In this document: positions 42,058-56,300 of the stretch, piece after piece
Layout of the letters: every line of letters begins with the position of its first letter
How positions within the stretch are numbered: the stretch's first letter is position 1
Origin: Aplysia californica
Lineage: Eukaryota > Mollusca > Gastropoda > Aplysiida > Aplysiidae
Direction: 5' to 3'
Assembly (NCBI RefSeq): GCF_000002075.1
Contig: NW_004797301.1
Span: 600,311 to 664,310, forward strand
Length of the DNA stretch: 64,000 nt
Position numbers and translations under genes: made by a program
Notes under the pieces: generated by a model
The model's input: only the letters and a program-made list of their open reading frames with translations
Told to the model about the DNA's origin: nothing
The model's database searches: none

Positions 42058-45000
42058 AAAATCAACAAAAAACTAAAAGGAACACCGTACCTGCAAGTTC
42101 ATGGAGGAGTCATCCAAGCTCTGGAGAATCTCATCCACAGCTCCGAGGATGTACCCACGATTTGATGTCCCCTTCATGTATGCATGGACACTGAACTTCA
42201 TGTTGTTCCACGTCTCCTCAACCTCTTTCACACCCTATAGAACATTGATAGAGAAGAAAAGATAATTATGGGTAAACAATGTTGTTCCATGTCACCTCAA
42301 CTTCTTTCACATCCTATAGCACATTGATAGAGGTGCCAAGATAATTATGAGTAAACAATAAGTACTTCAGATTTGAATGAAAGCATACACTGTCTGCTTC
42401 AGATTTGGAAATTCTAACTTATATGTAAGGTGTCACAGGAAAATAAACTGGATGTCGCTAGTCCTCAACTTGAGATATTGCCAAAGAAAAGGGAAAAAAT
42501 TGATAGTTTATAAGAGATCATTTCTAGGCATTGCGAAAGACTTCATCATCTTATTTATATGTTCTGAAAACAAAGTACTTTAAAAACAACTAGAAATGTG
42601 TTTTCTCAATGTTTTTTAAAACATCACTAGTGTTAGGGGAAATAAAACGTCAAAATTTCAAACCTAGATTTCTCAGGAATCGGCACCAGTGGAAAATGAC
42701 TAACTTAAAATATGCATATCCCGTTTTCTAATTATTAGCATTCACAATCAGCAAATGCTTATTTACTAAGAAGATAATGTACGTTATGAATACATGATTT
42801 GTCTATGTTGTTATTTTCGCCACGTGTGACTGATTTTCCCATGGCGCCACACATATATCAAACTACTAACTCATTCATCTGACTTAACACACACAAGTAA
42901 CACCTCTTGAAAAAGAACAGTTTTGTTTGAATATAAAAGCTTTAAAAGGACACCTTGTTAGACCCTAAATAAACGCCCACAACAGATAGCCCTGCAGCTA
43001 ACTTTAACACACAACAATCAAAACCTTTAGCAAATCTTTAGCAAAAATGATTTGATTCAAATAATAACAACCACGCAATTTGAATCTGGTTAAATAATAC
43101 AACAAGAGCCTTTACCTTTTCTATACCCATTTCCTTGGAGGCACACGTGACAATCTCTCCGATTGTGTCTCTGTAACGGTGCAGCTCCATGGCAAAGATA
43201 TTGGCCAATGTGAAAGTGTCCGGGTTCATGTCAAACTTCTGCCCCGTCTTGGTCATGAGCTCCTTCCAGTGACGTTCTCTCAGGGCTTCGTGTTTGAGAT
43301 CACCAAACAGCGGCAGGGAATCTCTGAACTCTTTCATCTTTTCCTCCAGACACCTAGAGACTGCCATCTGTTTGGTTTCACGGGGAAGTTTCCGCAGAGT
43401 CTTCAAAAAGCCCTCAATGCCGTCTTGCAGGATTTGAACGTTCAAATTGGCCCAGAGAGTTTCAGACCATTGTTCTCTGGCCACCTGAAGGAAGACAAAA
43501 ACATTTTTTGTTCAGCAATATTATGAGTAAATATGGATGAGCTTGACAGCAGACCTTTCTTCTTTCTTATAATTCCATGATGTCGACCAGCTGTCTTTTT
43601 CCTTACATGAAAAGACATTATTGTTTTCTCGTACATCTCTTTCCTGAAAAGAAACAGTGCCATTAAGGTCTCATATTCCTCTTCTGTGCAGTTGTGCTGG
43701 CAATCTCTAAAGTTATTAATTAACAAGGAGAATATTAGTACACTATATAAATTTTCTAAAAATGTGGTAACCAGAGTCCTGTTTGTCTGAATGTATTTCT
43801 GAGTAAGGGTAATATCCTTGAACAGACTTTCATACTGTAAAAAAAAGGTAATTGTAAATGTTTTACACCCTATCAACACTGTTTAGATCATCCCTGCCTA
43901 TCAGGGCCAGTCTGGACTGAAAAGGATGCAACATCCCAGTGAACAGACAAATATGGTTTCATACTGCTATCCTATTACATAGCACTATTCGAGATAAAAT
44001 GTCATTGCCTACATGCTACTATAGATACAGTGGAACATCTAAGGAGATGCTGAAACAGCCACCTGTTCATGACAATCACCTATACATCCTACCATTTTCC
44101 ACACACCCCTTGCTTTAAAAAAAATATCATGACATTGTTCAAGACATCCCCCTGCGTAAGACAACCTCTTTTCTCCTCCACAACGGGACACCATCTTGGA
44201 CTATTTTGACTGTACTTCCTACTTTTCTCAATACCCTGCAACAACTTTCAGAAATTAAAACTACACTGACCCAAGTTCTGTCTTTGCCAGTAATATAAAA
44301 CAAACAAAGCACTGGCTCCAACCTTCTGGTCTGTGTAGATCTGGTACACTTGGTCCAACCCATTCATTTCTTTCTGCACTTTCTGCAGCTCTGGGTACAT
44401 GGTAATGGGCAGCTCAAACAGTTTCTCTGCATTGGTCAGCTCCTGCCTGCTGGCCTCCAAGCCATCAACCTCTTCTCTGTACAACTTCAGAAGTTCCACA
44501 CCTTGGATAAAAATACAGAATCAGTTCTAGAATGACCTTTTGACACTTTATTTGGTCAATATAAAACATTTTAAGCTTTTTTTTTTTTTTCTTTTTTTAG
44601 TAGAGGGTTTTACAGCACTCGCAACTGCATAAGTTTTAAGCTTTACCTCTTTCTATACCACAAATTATCGGCGCAAAGTCTAAAGTTGTATAAGACAGAC
44701 ACTGATGTACTAGGCCATGGCACAGAAAAGAGTTAATAAGTTTTTTTACAGCACTTGCAACAGAGATAGGTTTACATAAGTGCCGAAGATTAGAGGTGTA
44801 ACTTGAGAATAACGTACAAAGAGAAGAAGGAAATATAGGACGATAGATATTTGACAGTAAAGAAGGAGCTAACCACAACAAAAAAACACCAACCACCGAT
44901 ATCAATGAAGAAAACTAATCCCACTACCATCAGAAATCATAAGCCAGCAAATTGTTTTCAATACATTAAGTGGTCTTTTGAGCACAAACAGTACAAGCAC

Positions 45001-48000
45001 AAACAAACAAACTGAATAAATTAGATTCTGAAGTATTTTTGTATTCACAGACAACAGAGAATGTTACACTTGTTCAGAAGAAATTCCTATCACATTAAGA
45101 ACGGTTATGCGGTTATTTCATTTCACTCTCTCAACTTGTGCCAACACTTTCTAGTTTTAGAGAAACTACACTGATCAATAAAACCTCATATTCCTCATAT
45201 TCTTCATTAACAGATCAAATTTTTAAAATCGCATTTTTCATCAAAACAATAAAAGCTGTAAAACATTATCATCCGAGCAACAGACCTCTGTCCAAGTCCT
45301 CGCCAACTGCACCAGGACCCTCCAGCAAGAAACGGTCGGAAAAGTCGGCCAGAGCTTTCTGGAAGTCTGTGATTTGGTCTTGAGTGATCTGGGCAGGACA
45401 AGGTCATAAAATATTCAATAAAAGAAGTAATTCTATATACTTATCCAACTTTCTGTATCTCGAATTAAACACAAAAATTTTTCTAACAAGCCAAAAGAAT
45501 TTAGATCAGATGTTATCATCTAAAAAAATTAACAGTCTCACTCCTACAACATGTCCCCTGCAAGTCTATGGTCCAAACACAGCACACACATGTCCCACTG
45601 GTGCATCAATCATAGAAATGAACAATGTTTGTAATGTTTTGTGCTTATGAAGGTATGCAAAAAGTCCCTAGTGTATTATTCTTCCTGTACCCTCGTATTT
45701 ATGGAGATACTGTGTGGTAAAACAAAGGAAACCTTATTAAAGTTAACAATATTTCCTCCACCTAATCTGATTTCCCTCATCTCCAGGAATGAATAACTCC
45801 CCGCCTTCATACCTCTGTAAACTTTTTCTTGACTTTGACAAGACTGGCATCAATGTTCTTTGACTTGAGCACAAGCTCATCCCAGATCTCTGGAAGTTTG
45901 GCTTGAAGTTCCAGATCTTTTTCATCAACCTGAATAAACAGCAGGTAGAGTCAATAAGCAACACCGATTTGTAAAACATGCAAATATTTTCTACGAAGCC
46001 AAAACAAACAAAAAAAGCCAAACCACAATAAAAAATAACTATCAGTGTCTTCATTTTATCCATCTTATATTGATATTTTTACTAAATTATTTTAGAAAGT
46101 CATCTGTTCTCAAGCAGTTAGTCCCATGACAGGCTTGTATAATTTGTTCATTTATTTTTTTTAAAACACCAGTGTTTGCATAATGTCTGATAAAGCACAT
46201 AAATATATTCATCATGCGCCATAAAAGCAAACAAAATAAGCCAGAAAGAAATTCTTAAAAGTAAAGTAAAAGTGGCTGCATATAAGAATGTTTCATAAAG
46301 CACTTAAATAAATACATCATTCATCACAAAAGAAAAAAAAAGAAAAAAGCCAGAAAGAATTTATTCCTGTATAAATCCATTCAATCCTGCTGTTACTTTT
46401 AAGACTGCTCAAGAAATTGTTTTGAATAAAATAAATCCTCTATATGTTCCCTTACCGGAATCTCATACATGACTAGAGTTCTGTATCTCTCTTGGATGTC
46501 CTGGATTTTGTTCATGACATCCAGGGACATCGACTTTATGTCCGAAATAGTGGACAATACAGACTTGAGATCATCCAAGGTTGATGGGGTCTGTTCAAGG
46601 TCATCTGACTTGTCCTAAAAAGACAGTGTACAATAAACATTGTGATAAGCATTTTTTTAAATGAAGTTAACAGAAAAAAAATTACAGAAAATTGTAAGCA
46701 TTCCAGGACATGATCATAAAAACCAAACCGTAACTTTGAAATGACATTTCTAAAAAAAAATCAACAAACAGACCCAGTGCAATGTATCGAGAATCGGTCA
46801 CTAGTTGGTGTCCAATCACACAGAAAGCTAGTCATGCCTGCCACACTGTTACACATGGCATCTGTCACAACACCAAAAATCAGAATTATCAGTATACATT
46901 TTTACAATAAAAGTAAAGTATAAGCACCCCCCCCCCCCCCAACACACACACACACATACACATTCTCAACTGCGTAACCGAGTGCACAACATCCAGGCCC
47001 ACCATGGGGTCACAGAACTGTGACAGGTATGTTTTTTTACAGGGAAATGAATAACAGCCTTTACTATACAGTCAAACCTGCTCTACTGGCCACCTGTAAA
47101 AGACAATTACCTGTACAAACAACCACCTTCCACCCCCTCTCCCCCCGCATCATTTTTCTATTATAACTACACAGTCCAAGACATCTACCTGTCTCCAACA
47201 ACCACTTTTCTCCTGACAATGGATGACTGTGTTTGACAATTTCAACTGAATATTTGACAGGAACAGGAGACAGAGGGTTGTCTTCTTCTTTTTCTTCTCA
47301 ATCGCATCACACTTGAAGTCTGGTATCTATCGTCTACTGGGCCGTCCTGCTCAGTTCATCTGTCAGCCTGCCTAGCTTCTCTAGTAGAGTCAATGGGGTT
47401 GGCCATATTTCCTGTCTTAGGGCACTGTGTGTCTTGCAGTGCAGAAGGATGTGTTCTAGTTTGGTCTGCCTCTCCACACTGGCATTTTGGTGATTGTACT
47501 CATTTAAAACACCTGTACATATCTTGTCTCAGTCTTGTGTGTTGTGATTTTATTTGTAAACTGCTATTATCGTGATGTGCAAAGACATGGGAGATTACTT
47601 AATTACTAATTGATTCCAGAACTGGAGCCTTCAGGGACAAATTTTATCCATAATTCTTCGCCATTCCTCAGCAAGGTTCACCTTAAGGTTTTCACACTGA
47701 TGGTCTCCTCAGTAGCACCAGACACTGAAGAATTATACTTTACTGTTTTTACTTACGTCCAACAGGTTATGAAGACTTGTCAAGGACTCTTTGGCCGAGT
47801 TCTGCAACAGCTTGCCCAGGGTTTTGATCCACTCCTTGGCGTGTTCCTTCACTGAGCTTGCCAACTGGCCCATGTGTAAGCGAATGCAGTCCTGGTCTTT
47901 GGTCTCTGGCAGGCCAGAGATGTCGTCGACTGTCTTGTTGTAGTATTGCAGGCGGTCGTCAAACTCAACAGAACTTGGACCTTTCTGGAGCCACTTCTCA

Positions 48001-48241
48001 GCAATATCTTGCTGCAGGGGAGGAAAGCAAAGTCAAAAACTTCTGTTATAGTTCAGAAAAAAATTCAATTTTAGAAAATTATCAAATTCATTAAGAAACG
48101 TAAATCTCTGACTTTAAATTGTTGGGGGAAAAAAAACCAGAGAAGATTTTAAAATTTAAGACAAAGAAAAAAAAGAAGGGCGAGAGCAGGATGATGAAAA
48201 AAAAATAAAGAGTAACAGACAAAAAAAATTGAGAGAGGTGT

Positions 48242-48303
<62 letters not shown>

Positions 48304-48353
48304 GAGAGAGAGAGTGAGAGAGAGAGAGAGTAGTGAGAAAGAGAGAGAGAGAA

Positions 48354-48438
<85 letters not shown>

Positions 48439-49615
48439 CAAAGAGAGAGCAACAAAGAATAAGAAAGAGTCACAAATCTGATGAATAAGCATCTACAACA
48501 CTCAACATTATTCTGGACCATAAAAACATCTTTTAGTATGTCCTACAAGCCTACATCCTTGAAAAACTTTAAATATAAATCGATATCAGTCTTCTGAACT
48601 CTGTTGATGGGGGCACTTACTTTGTCCACCTTCCACACACCCCTGTACTTCTTCCATCTGGTCAGATACCTCTGTAGGGTGGTCAGCGTGCTCTTGATGT
48701 CATTCTGGACCTTCTGCATGAGCTCAATGATGTCTGAGTTGATGGCAATGTCAGAGAAAAAGCTGAACACAAACAACTCATCCTCTCCTTCCACCTTCTG
48801 AGGTGGCGATTCAAGACAACTGCCATTCATCCACCGTACAAATGATTTGGACCTGGGTGAAATCAGTTGTGAAGTTGAAGCATTTGTTTTGCATCCTTTT
48901 CAAAATGACATAGTTATTCTTTTAACATCCTTTTTTTTTTTTCAAAATGAATTAAAAGTGATCATAGGGGTATTAAACCCATAAACTTATTGTCCTTTGT
49001 AAACATGTTATAGGTCATTTCAGAGTCAGGACCTCTTCTCCCTAGACTGTTTAGTTTGAGGGTATGTTTAAGAGCGTAAGCATGATAGTAAGTATGAGTG
49101 TAAGAAGGGTTTGAGTGGGTACTTTGTGTGTATGTGATGGTTTTGTTTTTTGTTTTAGTAGAGGTTTTACAGCGCTCGCAACTGCATAAGGTCATATGAG
49201 CGCTAGAAGATTAGAGGTGTTACAAGAGAGTAACAAACACAAAAAAGAAGGGGAGATAAGGACGATAGATGTTTATGTGATGGTTTGAACATGAATGTTA
49301 AGGCATAGATATATGTAAGGATATCTATAAAGGGATTCACCACAAAGGGCAAACTTTTAAATGCAGACAAAAGGCTGTATGTGTGTGTATATATGTGTGT
49401 GTGCACATGTGTGAGAATGCAAAAATGCTTGTATGTATATACTGATATTATTTGGGTGTATGTGTATGTATGTGTGTGTATGTGAGTGTGTGAGTAAGTG
49501 TGTGTATGCCTGTGTGTGTGTGCCTGTGTGTGTGTGCGCATGCATGTGTGTGTACCTGTGTGTGTGTGCGCATGCATGTGTGTGTACCTGTGTGTGTGTG
49601 TGTGCGTATGTGTGC

Positions 49616-49662
<47 letters not shown>

Positions 49663-49709
49663 TGTGTATGTGAGTGTGTGAGTAAGTGTGTGTGTGTGCA
49701 TATGCATGT

Positions 49710-49800
<91 letters not shown>

Positions 49801-50366
49801 TGTGTGTGTATGCATGAAAATAAAAATGCATTTTGTTTGTTCACATTCGGATGCCCCATCTTCATTCTCTCAAATTTTTTAAAATCTCACTTCCAATCTT
49901 ATACTGCCTTCACTCTACTCCAACCTAACCAAAACCAAAGCTCATCTGTAGTACTCACCCTTCCACACAATCCCTCACACACTGCAGAGTCAGTTTGTAG
50001 ACCTCGTTAGCCTGCGGGTGCAGCACAACGTCCGGCGCGGCCAGCAGCGTCTCCACCTGGAACAATGGTTTGTTGGTGTGCAGCGCAGTGCTGAACTTCA
50101 CCAGGTTGTTGATGATCATCTGAAAAGGAAGGTGCCGATTTGAGAGCATAATCAAGAAATAAATAAATCAACAACATCAAGAAGAAGAAGAAGAAGAAGA
50201 AGAAAAAGAAGAAGAAGAAGAGGAGGAGGAGGAGGAGGAGGAGGAGGAGGAGGAGGAGGAGGAGGAGGAGGAGGAGGAGAAGAAGAAGAAGAAGAAGAAG
50301 AAAAAGAAGAAGGATTATTTTAATAATAATGGCAATAGCAATAATAATAACAACAACAACAACAAC

Positions 50367-50398
<32 letters not shown>

Positions 50399-53300
50399 TA
50401 ATAATAATAATAATGAACATTATCTTTAAAATTAGTATTATTATAACTATTATAATGATAATGATGATAATAATAATAATTTCCATCCAACACCAAAACA
50501 TTAGACAAACCTTTGTGAGAGCTTCAAAGACCTTCCTCTCCCAGTGGGCGTAGTAGCGGGCCAGTTTGGGGGATTTCCCTGTGTTTGTGTGCACCACAAG
50601 ACCCTCCATCTTGGTGAGTAGAGGCCCAATAGCCCGGTACTTTCGGGCCATTATCTCCAGGTCCTTCACTCTCTCTTGTTCAATGTGCTCAAAGTACTCC
50701 TAGAAGATCAGGGAGGAAAAATAAGCTTTTGTCGCAAAATCAATTTACAGGCTAAAACTAATGACAGGGATGTTAGCACCTACGGGACCGCAGATGAGTA
50801 TACTCACGGAGCCTGACTTCTTCTCCAGGACTGCGGACGAGACTACTCGCGAGCAAAATGACCTGGATCTTAACAAAGGCCTGTCGATGTTTCTCCAAAC
50901 ATATATTTATGTTTTCGTTAACCAAATGATTTGTTCTGTTTAGTTATTTTGTTTCTGATTTCTTGCAATTAATACGGAAAGTGATAAAATTAGTATAGAA
51001 AAGGTATTTCACCGAACCTGAGGTGTTTGACAAAATTCATAAGAACACAGACAGTGTTGACTCGGACAATGACCTTCATAGTTTGGATCGAGAGTCTTCA
51101 AATCGAGGAGAAAGTGTTTACAGATAAATCTAGAACAAGTTATTGTTGATTGAGTAGCAATTTACTCTATAATTAGTTCCAGACCTCGTCTTTTATCCTG
51201 TTAGGAACTGACTCTGGCCAAAAGTTTCATCATCATCATTGCCTTTCTCACCCTGCACCAGGGTATAGGCCACGGACAAACACCCTCCACTTTTTTCTAT
51301 CCTGGGCTAGCCTCTTGATGTTATTCCATCTGGCCAAAAGTTTACTATTACATAATTGATTACACATAAATTACTTCAAGCAAAATATTTTTAAAATAAA
51401 ATTGTGTTTCAGCATAAGGGCACATATTCTTAATAGTTTGGTGAAGTTTCATGTCTATAACTTTACTAGGGACTGAGATATTCAGATTAGAGCAACACAT
51501 ATCTCGCACAGTCAAAAAGTGGGTGGCAGCTCTGGTCCTGAGGAACTGACGGCCAAGTGTGAGACAGGTCCCGTAGGTGTTATAAGAAAGGAAGTGGGGG
51601 ATAGATAATTATTACAACAAGAAGAAATGAAATGCTGCATTGGCTGTTAGCAACAGAGAAGAGTTTTGCGTTTATTTGCAACAATGAAATAAGTATGTAA
51701 ACATAACAGTATATACATATGAGCAAAGCAACAAACATGAAGTAAAAGTGGTAGTGGAAAGAAACAACATACGAAAGCTTCAAAACAATTCATAATTTGA
51801 CAGTGTTATTTGTTGGGTTCCCTTCAGTTTGCTTAATTTGAGTAGGTGCTTTTTGCTTGTCTTAATTTGGTTCTTTTAATCCAAGGCCGAGAGCTACTTT
51901 TATACATTGACTTTATCAATCCTTGTTTAGATTTCTTTCTGTTTTTTACTTTTTCACAGGAGGTTTCTTTTAGAGTTGGGGAAGACGAATAGTTTCCTAA
52001 GCTTAATCAAGACTTATTCAAGGGTCAGGACCTCCATAATTAATGTCCATCTCTGACAAGACCAAGTCAAATGGGTGGAGGGTCTTAAAAACTCCACAAA
52101 ACACCCAAGATCAAGAACATCCTTTTGGGGATTTGAACCAGGGCCATCCGCTTTGTAGTCTAGCATGATACCAACTGAGCTAATGGAGCATCCACCCACT
52201 TATATAATGAAACCATCAAAACTTTATCAAACATCTCATTACACACTTACTTTGCAGCCAGGCAGATGGCCAGGATACTTGGGTTTGGGACCTTTGAACA
52301 TGTTGGCATGCTCAATCATGTTCAGTCGCTGGTAAATATCACGGGCGTTCTTCTGAATCTGGTTCACCAGCGACTCAAACTTGGCTATTGCCTGCAAAGC
52401 AAAGAGTGAAACAGTGTCTCGTGGGGGTAAAAAAGGGGCAGTTGGACCCGTACAAGTCTTTGCTGTTGTTATCGATCCAACAAGAGCTAGCTCTCACCCC
52501 TCTGTCCAATGCCATGCAGTGATAATAGCAGGTTTGCTGCAGTTGTTGTAATGTTTCGTAGAGTGATTTGTCAATGTTTGGCCTCAGTGGGAGGAGTGTA
52601 GTTCTGATGAACCTGACAATTGTCTACGAGAAAAGTGGTCATCTTAGACAGGTGGTCCTATAGGAAAGTGTCATTAAAATACGGAAAAAACTCGAGGTGG
52701 TAAATGGGAAGTGTTGGTTTGTACAGGGTGGGTATTTTGAAAAGCTGCTTGTTATATCAGGTTCGACTGTACATTGATATTCTAATGATTTGGTGCCAAG
52801 CAAAAGCAATACAAAAAAGGCAAAAACAAAGGGTGAATAGGAAAGAATAAAAGGTGTTCCTGGAACTACTCTCTAGCCTTCTATGATCCACCCATTTAAC
52901 AGTCCTTTGGAAGATTTGTCAGAAGAAAAAATTAGGACCTTCATAAATGCTTGTCTTCAGAACCCATTTTTATTAAATCTTTATTTTAATGTAGGTGCTC
53001 AGGTCTCCTGATGGTAAAGTGTCAAACCCCTTCACCACAGACCCTGGTCAGAGAACTCTTCACACCTAGTAGTCACAATACAATCAAAATTACAAATCAC
53101 AGTCTGTGGACAAACTGATTGATGAGGAGTGAAAAAACACTCCGTAAAAACCCCAAAAATGTCATTAAACAGTCTGGAACTGGCATCCAGAAGATAATAC
53201 AAGAAAAAGGTCGTCCCTCATAAAGATGTCCCATTGTCTTAATCCCTAACTTAAAAAAATTTGAACTAATGTAGTGCAAGGTGGAGAAAGCTAAGGACAA

Positions 53301-56300
53301 AAAAACCTGAAGACATATTGTTTGTGGCCTATGCTCCTTGGAGGTGATGAAAGCTAATGAGGAAGAACAGGCCAATGATATAACAATTAACACCTCCAAT
53401 TTTGTCCTGACTCAAACACAGAGAGCCTCAAATCTTGTTCTCCTTTTAAAAATATGTTTACACAAATAAAAACATCATAAAATATGATACTAATGAATAG
53501 GGAACATTTTCAGCTTCCTGGAAAGCAAGCAGTGTAAACAGTAGATTAAGTACCCAAACACTAACAAACTGAAAAGATCTTTCTCTGTCTCTAGCTTATG
53601 ACCCATTTCCACTTGAGTGAAGTGAGTAAAATTAATGTAAAGTGCCTTTCTCAAGGACACAACCTCAGGGCCCCCACAGGGTTGAAACCCATGACCATTC
53701 AGTTGCAAGCTTAACAGCATAACCACTAGACAACTGATAACACTGTAGGTGTCATACAATAATAGGAAGTGAAAAATAAAGGAAAAAAAGAAAAGAACTT
53801 TTTTGTCAAAGACTTACAGATTCACATTTGGCAATGTAGTCATTGATACCCAGCGAGTTCCAGTTGAGACGTTTTGCACCTGGCCGAAGCATACGCCTCA
53901 AGTCTCTCTGATGGTCATCCAGCAGAGCAGCCTGAAACCAACAAGGTCAGATCAGAATCAAGGTACAATATAACAGTAAAAGATAATATTTCTCTTTATT
54001 CTATGATCAGAGTTGATGTCAGAAACAAGGACAATCATCTTTCATTTTACCATGAGAAATGCAACAACAGTAAACACTTACAGTATATTATGAACATTGA
54101 CTTTCGCACTCACATCTCATGACAACAATGACATATGTGTCACGATGCGGTGTAGTCAGGCACTAGTCAATTTTTTAGCATGTGGAGTTATTCGAATCAT
54201 CTTAAAGCTTATTTATTTGTCCATCTTTCAATGAAAAAAATACCCATCTATTTTGAATAGAAGTTGAGATATTTGCGATTAAAGGAGGGGAACCTGGTTC
54301 CATCAGTAAAATTAACGAGGAAATGGCTGCCAAAGTTTGGTGACTTCCATAGTTTGACAGTCGCCCCAAAAAAATGCAAAATAACATTTTTTGTGGCTTT
54401 GATCAATGTTTTTCAGTTAAATCGACACAGAAATGTGTCCTTAAATGAATATAAAAGGTGTTGAGCAAAAAAATATAAAAAATCTATAAAAATTGCCAAA
54501 ACCAGCGGAAAATGATGGTATCTTTGATTTCAGTATTATAACAAGTGCCTGATTCACCACGATGCCTCATATATATATTGCATTCCAACTTTAATCCTAG
54601 AGCATCCAACTGAGAGCTACAGCTTCCAGTACATCTACTTACCTCTGCGTGGTCCAGAGAGGCAAGAAGGCAGTGATACCTGGTCAACATACGAGTCAGC
54701 CCATCAACGTAGTGAATGTACTTCTCTTCCTGTGCACAGAAGACAAACAAACATGTGACATAAACAGAATCAGGAGATTGCTATTCAAACTTGGAAAGGT
54801 ATTTTCTAAAAGTCAACATTCTAAATGTTCCTCATTTCATCATAGTGTTATGCAAAAGTTCAAACAATTTTTTAAAATTTCACTTGACCTTTTTTATTAG
54901 AAATAAAATAACACAACTGGGGTTTATAAAGGAAAATCTTTTCTTCTTCTGTGTACAGTTTTAAGCAAGGTGTAGACCTCATTGTGAGTTCTTTTTAAAT
55001 AGACTACTCGTTGCGCTAAGACTTTTGTGTATTCGTTTAGCAAAAAAACAAAAAACAATGACAACTGGAATAACAGAAAAATGAAAATAATAATAACAAT
55101 AACAATAATAGTTTATCTGTCAATGTCTGAAGATAACCTATGCATCTGCAGAGGAGAATATTTCTAAGAGAGAAAGATGAAATGAGGATTAAGATGACTT
55201 GTACCTTCTGTTATGGCCAAAGAGACCAATTCCAGCAGAGAGGAGCCTGCCCCATTTTGAGTACTTATAAAAAGCTTCATTTCCACTTGTGGATGCACAC
55301 ATCTTTAATATAGGCCTTTCTCTTGGCTTCAACATTTCTTATTTATGAAGCCTCATAATCTTATGGGGAATTCTACCGTTAATTCAAAAACACTAAAATC
55401 TATTTAGTGAAACTCTCACCTGCAGTGCCACATTTCTGGCCAGTTCTGGCACGATGAAGCCCAGCGACTCCATGTACTTTGTTTCTGCGATGATTTCAGC
55501 CAGCTTCAGGTCAAAATCCACCGTATATTTTGAGTCTGTGTTCAACACTGGAGAAAATATCAAAATGATGTTATTCTTTTTTTAAATAATGACAAAACAA
55601 AAATTATTTTAGAAACAAAAGATGTTGGTGCTCTCTTCTCTTTAAAAAAGACCAAAACAATTAATAAACTGAAAAAAATAATATTCATATCATCAATAGC
55701 AAACAAACAAACAAACAAAAAAGTGAGAGGGGAAACAGTATGCCTTAACTTTACTATCCCAATGTCAGAGAAAGTTATAATTAGGCTATGAAGTCTTGAA
55801 CATTTACTATGCTGTTTGAACTACATATAGAATAACAGTGTTAGCTTTTCACAACTGTTCACATGCACTCCAAGTAATCTTTTTGTTTGGTCAACACAAG
55901 CATCCGTTGTCCCCTATCGGCTGAAAGTTCCGGAAAACTCTCCCGTGGTGATTCAGGTGGTATAATTTTGCTTAATTCTTCGTTATATTGTGTTAGTAAA
56001 TGCTGATATGTTTTGTTTTTACTTCTGCCCTTACGCGTTTATAATTAATGTATGGTTGTGAAAGTTCTTTATGTGATTGAACTGGTGTTTCTTGTTATTG
56101 TGAAATATTTCATCTTGTGTGAATAGCTCAGTGATCATGTGCTTGATGTAAAGTGTTCAGAGCTTATACTCTTCCTATCGGATCGAGCGCTATATAAATG
56201 CCTCTATTATCATTATTATTAATTATCAGAGCAACCTATCATTATTATTAATTATCAGAGCAATCTCGGACATGAAGGTACATTTCAACCCAGTATCTCA

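Noticed and set aside
3494-49275. A shared 55-residue hydrophobic peptide ([18 protein letters not shown]...) read in many places
   Set aside because: It is the same open frame in SINE S1 copies on the minus strand; no start context, and it varies with the repeat.
50007-50669. 220-residue minus-strand open frame as one protein
   Set aside because: It runs through exon T7, then AAT and GAA repeats; the splice sites of T7 and T8 explain the coding parts.
52130-52196. Functional tRNA gene on the minus strand
   Set aside because: A and B boxes are visible but the acceptor and T stems do not pair and the sequence continues as a SINE.
53097-53399. 100-residue minus-strand frame as a gene
   Set aside because: No splice sites or known domain; the plus strand looks more like a LINE remnant.
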